Shown: positions 1 to 4,674 of the stretch, piece after piece
Layout: every line of letters begins with the position of its first letter
Position numbering within the stretch: position 1 is the stretch's first letter
Origin: an uncultured Microcoleaceae cyanobacterium
GTDB lineage: Bacteria; Cyanobacteriota; Cyanobacteriia; Cyanobacteriales; Microcoleaceae
Reading direction: 5' to 3'
DNA length: 5,849 bases
Assembly (NCBI GenBank): GCA_938083405.1
Contig: CALKCV010000263.1
Span: 1-5,849, forward strand
Notes under the pieces: model-generated
The model's input: only the letters and a program-made list of their open reading frames with translations
Told to the model about the DNA's origin: nothing
Database searches by the model: none
Translations under genes and position numbers: made by a program

Positions 1-2439
1 AAAAAAGAATTAGAAAAACTGTCAAAAATGTTTCAAGCCCCAGGAGAACAAAGGAGCAAAAATTCCCAGCAATCTATCGGAATTCCTAAACAAAAAAAAT
101 CTTCTAGCCCGGCAGAAAGTTCGCCAAATATCTCTGAAGCAGAAACAGCAAAACTAGAAAAAGCAAAGCAAAAAATAAAAATAGCAGTGGCGGGATTAGT
201 TGCTTTATCCATAGCAGCAGCAACGGGAGTCGTGTGGGCGAGAGAAATATTTCAAAATGCGCAAGAGCAACTGCAAACAACAGAAAACAAACTACAACGA
301 GCCCAGAAAGAGCTAAAAGAAGCTCAAGAGGGAACAAAATTAGAACAGCAAGGAGTAAGCGCCTTGCGACAGTTTGAGTTTGCAGAAATAGAAGCATTAT
401 TATCAGCAATGGAGGCGGGGCAACAATTAAAAGAAATAGTAAAAAGCGATCGCCCCCTGGCAGAATATCCAGCGATCGCCCCGATATTTACCCTCCAACA
501 AATTCTCCAAAACATCCACGAACGCAACCAAATTAAAAATATCAAATACATCAGCTTTAGTCCGAAAGGCGAAATACTTGCCGCGATAGCTACGGACGGG
601 ACTGCCCGCCTCTTAAAACCATCCGGCCAACCCATAGCCGAACTAAAAGGACACCAAGGCCCAGTATTAGACATAACCTTCAGCGCCGACGGCAAATCCC
701 TTGCCACCGCAGGAGAAGACGGAACGGCGCGAGTCTGGGATCTCTTTGGTAAAGAAATAGCCCAACTAAAAGGCCATGAAGGCAGCCTTTGGGATGTGTC
801 CTTTAGTCCCGACAATAAACGCCTGGCCACGGCAGGAGAAGACGGGACCGCACGCCTCTGGGAGCTCTCCGGCAAACAAATAGCCCAATTAAAAGGCCAC
901 GAAGGTCGCATCTTAGACGTAGCCTTTAGCGCCGACGGTCAAAGACTAGCCACCGCAGGTTGGGACGGAACTGCCAGGATCTGGAGTACGCGATCGGGCA
1001 AACAGTTAGCCCGCCTAAAAGGCCACGAAGGCAGCGTCGAGAGAGTAACCTTCAGTCCAGATAGCCAAAGGTTAGTCACTGCGGGTTGGGACGGCACAGT
1101 TCGCATCTGGAGTAGAACCGGTAAGCTATTAACCAGGCTCAAAGGACACGAAGGCGGTGTCTGGAACGTCAGTTTTAGCCCAGACGGCAAGCGACTAGCT
1201 ACTGGAGGAGAAGACGGAACGGCCCAGATATGGAATATTTCTGGAAAGCAAATAGCTAAACTCCAAGGACATCAAGGCATCGTTAGCAGTATCAGTTTCA
1301 GTCCCGATGGAAAAAGTCTGGCAACGGCGGGCAGCGACGGTACGGTTCGCTTGTGGGAATTAGACGGCAACTTGTTAGCAGAGTTGAAGGGGCATCAAGG
1401 TCGCGTTTGGGAAGTTAGTTTTTCTGCGGGAGAAAAGCTGGCTAGCACTGGTGAAGATGGCACTGCTAGAATATGGCAACTCTCCAGGGAGCCCGCGACG
1501 GAAATTAAGGGCGATCGCTCTATATTCGCCAACGTCAGTTTCAGCCCCGAAGGCAAGTTAATAGCCACTGCTGCCTTGGATGGCACCGCCCGGATCTGGG
1601 ATACATCGGGAAAAGCCTTATCCAGATTTCAAGGATATTTGGGACTTTTCGGCCACATCAGTTTTAGTCCCGACGGACAACGCATCGCTACCGCAGGGGA
1701 TGATAGTCCCCCTCGCTTATGGACTATTTCCGGCGAAGAGTTGGTAAGCTTGGAGGGACATGAGGGCAGGGTTCAGTCCGTTAGTTTCAGTCCAGACGGG
1801 CAGCGAGTTGCCACTGCTGGCAGGGATGGCACTGCCCGCATCTGGGATAGTTCGGGGAAAGAGCTAGTTGTGTTGGAGGGGCATGATGGTCCTGTTTGGG
1901 ATGCGATCTTTAGCCCCGACGGGCAACGAATGGCGACGGCGGGAGAGGATGGTAGTGCGAGAATCTGGAATAGTTCTGGCCAACAGTTGATGGAGTTGAG
2001 GGGAAATGAGGGGCGTATTAATACCGTTAGTTTTAGCCCCGATGGGTTGACTTTGGCGACTGGTGGCAGCGATGGAGTTGTCTGGTTTTGGGATACTCGC
2101 GGCGCGATCGCCCAGTCTGTGAGCGAGTTAAGGGCCCATCGCGGCAGCGTGGAGAAAGTTGCTTTTAGTTCCGACGGACAGCGGTTGGCGACTAAGGCTA
2201 ATGATGGGACTATTCGTATTTGGGATATTGCCGGACGTCCGATCGCTCAATTTGAGGGGGGTAAAAGTTTTAGCCCCGATGGGGAGTTGGTGGCGACTTT
2301 GGAGAATGGCGGGTTAGAGTTATGGTCCGTAAAGGAATTAGATGAGTTATTGGCGGCAGGTTGTCTGTGGCTTGAGGATTATTTTGTTACTCATCCCCAG
2401 AAGTTAGAAGAGTTGAAAGTTTGCAAAAACGATCGATAG
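1..2439 (+). CDS. Membrane-anchored WD40 repeat protein, 5'-partial (C-terminal part of a larger signalling protein)
   Basis: The frame is open from base 1 to the TAG at 2437-2439. The first ATG (28) has no Shine-Dalgarno and is preceded in frame by charged codons (KKELEKLSK), so it is probably internal and the gene starts upstream. Seen in order: a polar Ser/Lys/Gln-rich stretch, one hydrophobic helix (nt 181-240, IAVAGLVALSIAAATGVVWA), a coiled-coil-like Gln/Glu/Lys stretch (about 241-370), a helical linker with FEFAEIEALLSAMEAG and a YPA segment (about 371-540), then 14 WD40 blades plus a degenerate 15th (541-2331), and a tail containing LDELLAAGCLWLEDY (2332-2436). From family knowledge, this linker, propeller and tail layout occurs in cyanobacterial proteins whose N-terminus is an NTPase (nSTAND/AAA-like) or caspase-like domain. 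Which one applies here cannot be seen. The propellers are probably a protein-interaction or sensing platform next to the membrane. Identity as a WD40 protein is certain; the biological role is unknown. Confidence 0.93.
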   Translation, partial: KKELEKLSKMFQAPGEQRSKNSQQSIGIPKQKKSSSPAESSPNISEAETAKLEKAKQKIKIAVAGLVALSIAAATGVVWAREIFQNAQEQLQTTENKLQRAQKELKEAQEGTKLEQQGVSALRQFEFAEIEALLSAMEAGQQLKEIVKSDRPLAEYPAIAPIFTLQQILQNIHERNQIKNIKYISFSPKGEILAAIATDGTARLLKPSGQPIAELKGHQGPVLDITFSADGKSLATAGEDGTARVWDLFGKEIAQLKGHEGSLWDVSFSPDNKRLATAGEDGTARLWELSGKQIAQLKGHEGRILDVAFSADGQRLATAGWDGTARIWSTRSGKQLARLKGHEGSVERVTFSPDSQRLVTAGWDGTVRIWSRTGKLLTRLKGHEGGVWNVSFSPDGKRLATGGEDGTAQIWNISGKQIAKLQGHQGIVSSISFSPDGKSLATAGSDGTVRLWELDGNLLAELKGHQGRVWEVSFSAGEKLASTGEDGTARIWQLSREPATEIKGDRSIFANVSFSPEGKLIATAALDGTARIWDTSGKALSRFQGYLGLFGHISFSPDGQRIATAGDDSPPRLWTISGEELVSLEGHEGRVQSVSFSPDGQRVATAGRDGTARIWDSSGKELVVLEGHDGPVWDAIFSPDGQRMATAGEDGSARIWNSSGQQLMELRGNEGRINTVSFSPDGLTLATGGSDGVVWFWDTRGAIAQSVSELRAHRGSVEKVAFSSDGQRLATKANDGTIRIWDIAGRPIAQFEGGKSFSPDGELVATLENGGLELWSVKELDELLAAGCLWLEDYFVTHPQKLEELKVCKNDR
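446..479. other. Pair of HIP1 octamers (GCGATCGC); six in the window
   Basis: Exact GCGATCGC palindromes lie at 446-453 and 472-479 inside the WD40 gene. Further exact copies lie at 1511-1518, 2104-2111, 4645-4652 and 5822-5829. This palindrome (HIP1) is strongly over-represented in many cyanobacterial genomes. About one per kilobase, in genes and in the spacer before ftsW, supports a cyanobacterial origin for the whole window rather than recent acquisition of one part. Its function is unsettled. Confidence 0.9.
541..2331 (+). repeat. 15 tandem WD40 blade-coding repeats, period about 123 bp
   Basis: Blades begin at nt 541, 661, 784, 907, 1033, 1156, 1279, 1402, 1522, 1645, 1768, 1891, 2014, 2146 and 2263. 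Most are exactly 123 bp (41 codons). The consensus is V-x-x-V-S-F-S-P-D-G-x-x-L-A-T-A-G-x-D-G-T-A-R-I-W, then S-G-K, then L-K-G-H-E-G. Blades 1-14 suit two seven-bladed propellers. Blade 8 is one codon short, with SFSAGEK in place of SFSPDGxK, and carries GDRS where GHEG is expected. Blade 10 has DDSPPRLW for DGTARIW. Blade 13 has about three extra residues. Blade 15 is short: blade 14 ends in FEGG and runs straight into KSFSPDG, skipping about six residues. Confidence 0.92.
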
Positions 2440-2450
2440 GTTTTTAGGAA

Positions 2451-2465
2451 ATTGGGAATTGGGAA
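2451..2465. repeat. Two-copy heptamer (ATTGGGA) just after the WD40 gene
   Basis: ATTGGGA occurs twice head to tail, followed by an A, 12 bp after the WD40 stop codon. Heptamer tracts of this kind are short tandemly repeated repetitive (STRR) sequences of cyanobacteria. With only two units this could be chance. The rest of 2440-2596 is AT-rich and holds no gene that I can support. A weak 8-bp hairpin with one G-T pair (2470-2488, loop CTG) is present but is not followed by a T-run. Confidence 0.4.
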
Positions 2466-2596
2466 CCCTCAATAAGACTGTTTTATTGGTCTGCCCGAAT
2501 ATAACTTATCTATTTTTTCCAAGCTTTATACTCGGTCTATTAAACAAATAAAAATGTATTGCACCCTAATAGCTTTCTCTTTTACCGTTGATTTTT

Positions 2597-2614
2597 AGCA
2601 AGGCAAACCTTGCT
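2597..2614. repeat. Perfect 7-bp hairpin in the convergent spacer
   Basis: AGCAAGG (2597-2603), loop CAAA, CCTTGCT (2608-2614). It sits between the 3' ends of the convergent WD40 and PEP-CTERM genes. It is not followed by a T-run in either direction, so it is not a standard intrinsic terminator. It could stabilise a transcript end or be chance. Confidence 0.45.
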
Positions 2615-2626
2615 TGGGGGCGACAC

Positions 2627-2654
2627 AAAAAAACAGCCTCTCGATCGCTTTTTT
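2627..2654. terminator. Possible weak bidirectional terminator overlapping the PEP-CTERM stop
   Basis: A run of seven A (2627-2633), then C, AGC, a nine-base loop, GCT and a T-run (2649-2654). AGC/GCT pairs, and the A- and T-tracts extend the stem past one bulged C. Read from either strand, the structure ends in six or seven T. It lies exactly between convergent genes and touches the minus-strand TAA (2653-2655). The GC part of the stem is only three pairs, so the call is tentative. Confidence 0.35.
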
Positions 2655-2964
2655 ACTTTTGCTCGGAATTATCTTCTGAATTTATTTCAGTGGTTTCCAC
2701 CTTTGACTCATTAGGTTGCTCGGGAGGTAACCCGCCGGGGGGTGAGTCTGTTTCTGCTATTTGTTTTTTCACAAAAAAGCCACCAAGAACTGACAAGATC
2801 AGGCCCAGTATAGTCCCCGGTTCGGGAACTTGCTGTGAAGATTGCTGTTGGGTATCAATAAGTGGTGTTGACTGAGATTTAGCGGGCTTAACTTCGGTTA
2901 AGATGCCTAAACTCAAGGTCGCAGCAGTTAAGACAATTGTTGCTGTTTTAATCGAGCTTTTCAT
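2653..2964 (-). CDS. Small PEP-CTERM sorting-signal protein with acidic C-terminal tail
   Basis: 103 residues. Seen: a signal peptide (MKSSIK, a hydrophobic core to about residue 22, likely cleavage near AKS-QS at 30/31), a short Gln/Ser-rich segment (31-45), the PEP-CTERM block VPEPGT (46-51), a hydrophobic helix ILGLILSVLGGFFV (52-65), KK, then a 38-residue polar tail (66-103) with PPGGLPPEQP and many Glu/Asp. From family knowledge, PEP-CTERM proteins are exported by Sec and then processed by an exosortase at the inner membrane, often in producers of extracellular polysaccharide. The exported part before the PEP motif is only about 16 residues. Normally the protein ends a few basic residues after the helix, so the long tail is odd. 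The ATG at 2964 is fixed by a good ribosome binding site and promoter. No function can be assigned, and no exosortase is in the window. Confidence 0.85.
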   Translation of the reverse strand: MKSSIKTATIVLTAATLSLGILTEVKPAKSQSTPLIDTQQQSSQQVPEPGTILGLILSVLGGFFVKKQIAETDSPPGGLPPEQPNESKVETTEINSEDNSEQK

Positions 2965-2973
2965 AAAAAAACG

Positions 2974-2978
2974 CTCCT
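2974..2978 (-). promoter_or_regulatory. Ribosome binding site of the PEP-CTERM gene
   Basis: On the minus strand AGGAG lies 9 nt before the ATG at 2964. It is the only clear Shine-Dalgarno among the gene starts in this window, and it fixes the start codon. Confidence 0.8.
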
Positions 2979-3000
2979 GATTTTGAAGTTGGTTAGTTAT

Positions 3001-3029
3001 ATTATCAGCGAAAGAGCGCTTATTGTCAA
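3001..3029 (-). promoter_or_regulatory. Near-consensus sigma-70 promoter of the PEP-CTERM gene
   Basis: On the minus strand: TTGACA (3029-3024), a 17-bp spacer (3023-3007), GATAAT (3006-3001). The -35 is perfect, the spacing optimal, and the -10 has one mismatch. Transcription should start near 2994, giving a leader of about 30 nt that contains the AGGAG. The spacer holds a small inverted repeat (AGCG, six bases, CGCT; 3008-3021) that could be an operator. Upstream of the -35, from about 3036 to 3077, the DNA is almost all A/T, which may act like an UP element. Confidence 0.78.
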
Positions 3030-3049
3030 GGGGTAAGTAATTAATAATA

Positions 3050-3077
3050 AATAATTAATAATTAATTATTAATAATT
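3050..3077. repeat. AT-only palindrome upstream of the PEP-CTERM promoter
   Basis: A perfect 20-bp palindrome (3054-3073) extends to 28 bp with one mismatched pair (3053/3074). It consists only of A and T. A related 10-mer, TTAATAATTG, occurs at its right edge (ending 3078) and again at 3110-3119. It could be an UP-element-like tract, a site for a DNA-bending protein, or neutral AT-rich repeat. Confidence 0.6.
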
Positions 3078-3196
3078 GTCGTACCTTCCATCGAGGAGGC
3101 GATCGAGCGTTAATAATTGCGTCGTCGGAATTTTTTGAACTTAAATTCCCCAGGCACGACTACTTATATCTTAATGGCTGAAATTGATTAAAAAGT

Positions 3197-3213
3197 TATG
3201 GCAGTCCGTGGAG
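3197..3213. repeat. Degenerate copy of the MITE left end
   Basis: The 14 bases at 3197-3210 (TATGGCAGTCCGTG) match the element end at 3295-3308 (TATAGCAATCCGTG) at 12 positions. After one extra C in the second copy, GAG (3211-3213) also matches. This suggests an older, partly eroded relative of the element. The rest of 3080-3294 shows no gene, RNA or convincing promoter that I can support. Confidence 0.4.
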
Positions 3214-3294
3214 AATTTGTCATTTTTTAAAAAGTAGATAAAAAACCAGAAAATTAGACTATGGGTGGGGCATAGGCATTCGTATGGGTATATT

Positions 3295-3399
3295 TATAGC
3301 AATCCGTGCGGAGGTCCAGAAAAGTTTGGGGGCAAGAAACCCGGTTTCTTCTGCGAAACCGGGTTTCTAAAATATTGCAAATCATTTAGGATTGCTATA
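3295..3399. mobile_element. MITE-like element with 11-bp terminal inverted repeats
   Basis: TATAGCAATCC (3295-3305) is the exact reverse complement of GGATTGCTATA (3389-3399), enclosing about 105 bp with no coding capacity. The outermost TA at each side may be a target-site duplication. The centre is a strong hairpin (3335-3368). Related end sequences occur nearby at 3197, 4521 and possibly 3468-3476. The features fit a small non-autonomous cyanobacterial element or a REP-type intergenic repeat. No transposase is present here. Confidence 0.65.
3335..3368. repeat. 14-bp perfect hairpin, core of the MITE-like element
   Basis: AGAAACCCGGTTTC (3335-3348), loop TTCTGC, GAAACCGGGTTTCT (3355-3368). 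The left arm also contains the smaller palindrome GAAACCCGGTTTC with mirror-like ends, so cruciforms are possible. I recall similar AGAAACCCGG hairpins as frequent intergenic repeats in Oscillatoria/Microcoleus-type genomes. There is no T-run after either arm, so terminator function is unlikely. Confidence 0.8.
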
Positions 3400-3462
3400 T
3401 GTTTTTTTTAAGAATTGAACGCCCGAATGCTGTTGCCCTTAAAGCTTTACTTGGTACGCGAC

Positions 3463-3484
3463 TAGAATAGGATTGCGTTCGCAA
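3463..3484 (+). promoter_or_regulatory. Weak -10-like box and small inverted repeat before the PiT-like gene
   Basis: TAGAAT (3463-3468) resembles a -10 box but has no acceptable -35 at 16-18 bp. It is followed by TTGCG-TT-CGCAA (3473-3484), a short inverted repeat just before the heptamer array. This is the best candidate for the control region of the PiT-like gene, but it is weak. Confidence 0.25.
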
Positions 3485-3523
3485 CCAACAACTAACAACT
3501 AACCACTAACAACCAACAACTAA
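3482..3523. repeat. Heptanucleotide STRR array, six units of CAACTAA type
   Basis: Six consecutive heptamers: CAACCAA, CAACTAA, CAACTAA, CCACTAA, CAACCAA, CAACTAA. The phase is exact, with only C/T or A/C substitutions. The array matches the class of short tandemly repeated repetitive sequences known from filamentous cyanobacteria. It ends 11 bp before the ATG at 3535, so it occupies the place where the leader and ribosome binding site would be. Stop codons TAA recur in one frame, so it is not coding. Confidence 0.88.
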
Positions 3524-3534
3524 CTATTTCCAAT

Positions 3535-4488
3535 ATGGAATACTTCTTCATGTTAACTGGATTTATAATGGCATCTTATTCCCTAGTGTCTAACGATGTC
3601 ATTCAAACCTTGGGGACTTTTTTAAGTTCTAATAAAGAACGACCTTGGTGGATGCTGTGGCTGTTTGCGAGTTTTATTTTAACGGCAATATTTATTTTTG
3701 GATGGTGGGCGAATAACGGCGACATTTCTTACGGAAGACTGGAACAAATTCCTTTTCCTGAAGAGTTTACTTGGGTTTATTTAGTACCGCCAATAGTTTT
3801 AGTAATTTTAACTCAATTGGGAATTCCTGTCAGCACGACCTTTTTGATCTTAACGGTTTTCGCTCCTCAAGCTTTAAACAGTATGTTAATTAAATCGCTG
3901 CTGGGATACCTTCTTGCCTTGGTAACGGGGATTGTTATTTATAAATTTGTTGCTAGAGGTTTAGAAAGTAATTTTTTAGAAAGTCAGGAGGAAGAAAATC
4001 CTCGTTATTGGATAGTTTTACAATGGTTATCAACAGCATTTTTATGGAGTCAATGGCTGATTCAAGACATGGCGAATATTTTCGCTTATCTACCTCGAAA
4101 GTTAAGTTTGTCTTGGCTGATATTTTCATTGGGAATAACGATCGCTTTACATGGGATTCTGTTCTACAGAAGGGGGGGTGAAGTTCAGAAAATTGTCACG
4201 AACAAAACTAATACCCAGGATATTCGTTCGGCAACAATAATTAATTTTATTTACGGTTCAATCTTGGTATTTTTCATTAAATTAAGCAGCATTCCTATGA
4301 GTACCACTTGGGTTTTCATTGGACTATTGGGAGGACGAGAATTGGCTATAACTTTGAACAGTAAAATTAGACCCTTGAAAGAAACTGGTAAGATGATTGC
4401 TGGAGATAGTTTGAAAGCGTTAATAGGTTTGATTGTTAGCGTTCTCCTAGCTTTTGGACTTCCTTTAATAGAAAAAGCCATCGGTTAG
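3535..4488 (+). CDS. Compact PiT-like (inorganic phosphate transporter family) membrane protein
   Basis: 317 residues, very hydrophobic, with roughly eight to ten membrane segments. Two halves each carry a PiT-like pair of signatures. First half: SNDVIQTLGTF (19-29), like GAND-x-x-N-A-x-GT, and GIPVSTTFLI (96-105), like the family's PVSTTH. Second half: QDMANIFAYLPR (177-188) and SIPMSTTWVFIG (252-263). The loop between halves is short, and the protein is smaller than typical PiT carriers (about 400-500). PiT proteins couple phosphate or sulfate uptake to H+ or Na+. Here GAND has become SND, the second ND has become QD, and the His after STT is F or W, so the substrate is uncertain. The start at 3535 gives a complete first helix but has no Shine-Dalgarno; Met6 or Met12 are alternatives that would cut the helix. 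The stop is TAG at 4486. It is flanked by repeats on both sides and probably transcribed alone. Confidence 0.82.
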   Translation: MEYFFMLTGFIMASYSLVSNDVIQTLGTFLSSNKERPWWMLWLFASFILTAIFIFGWWANNGDISYGRLEQIPFPEEFTWVYLVPPIVLVILTQLGIPVSTTFLILTVFAPQALNSMLIKSLLGYLLALVTGIVIYKFVARGLESNFLESQEEENPRYWIVLQWLSTAFLWSQWLIQDMANIFAYLPRKLSLSWLIFSLGITIALHGILFYRRGGEVQKIVTNKTNTQDIRSATIINFIYGSILVFFIKLSSIPMSTTWVFIGLLGGRELAITLNSKIRPLKETGKMIAGDSLKALIGLIVSVLLAFGLPLIEKAIG

Positions 4489-4520
4489 GGAAATTAAGAT
4501 TCTTTTATAATGGAAGCTGC

Positions 4521-4530
4521 TATAGCAATC
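4521..4530. repeat. Solo copy of the MITE end
   Basis: TATAGCAATC equals the first 10 bases of the element end at 3295. No partner GGATTGCTATA follows before ftsW. With the element at 3295-3399, this places copies of the same end on both sides of the PiT-like gene, in the same orientation. A TATAAT (4506-4511) lies just upstream but has no -35. Confidence 0.5.
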
Positions 4531-4562
4531 AAAGAATGTATGAGATACGATCTAACGATCGT

Positions 4563-4609
4563 GAACCTGCCCCCCTTTTTAAGGGGGGAGCCGGAAAATG
4601 TCAAGGTTC
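4563..4609. repeat. Nested hairpin repeat (C6/G6 core) between the PiT-like gene and ftsW
   Basis: Inner stem: CCCCCCTT (4570-4577), loop TTT, AAGGGGGG (4581-4588). Outer inverted repeat: GAACCT (4563-4568) and AGGTTC (4604-4609). Polypyrimidine/polypurine hairpins of this CCCCTT-AAGGGG kind are common intergenic repeats in filamentous cyanobacteria. It could limit read-through from the PiT-like gene, but it lacks a following T-run. The remainder of 4489-4674 holds one HIP1 site (4645-4652) and no clear promoter for ftsW. Confidence 0.7.
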
Positions 4610-4674
4610 CCTAACTCATCAATTTTTAGTTTTTAGAAACGGGAGCGATCGCCCCGAACATACCTTTTAACTAT

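Noticed and set aside
28..30. ATG at 28 as the start of the WD40 protein
   Set aside because: There is no ribosome binding site, and the frame remains open to base 1 with plausible coding residues. The domain layout also implies a missing N-terminal part.
104..911. Long minus-strand open frames inside the WD40 gene
   Set aside because: They mirror the repeats of the plus-strand gene, have low-complexity Pro/Ser/Leu composition and lack start signals. They are shadows.
2597..2614. Intrinsic terminator for either convergent gene
   Set aside because: The hairpin is perfect but is followed by GGGGG on the plus strand and by A on the minus strand, not by T.
2588..2875. Plus-strand 95-codon open frame opposite the PEP-CTERM gene
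   Set aside because: It lies antisense to a gene with a clear signal peptide, PEP motif, promoter and ribosome binding site. It has no recognisable features of its own.
1..2964. A two-gene defence or signalling system made of the WD40 protein and the PEP-CTERM protein
   Set aside because: The genes converge, have separate signals, and nothing links their functions; the sequence gives no support for a shared system.
3482..3523. CRISPR array
   Set aside because: The repeat unit is seven bases with no spacers between units; it is a tandem STRR array.
4506..4511. TATAAT as the promoter of ftsW
   Set aside because: There is no -35 match at acceptable spacing, and the C6/G6 hairpin would lie in the transcript leader. 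AT-rich chance is as likely.
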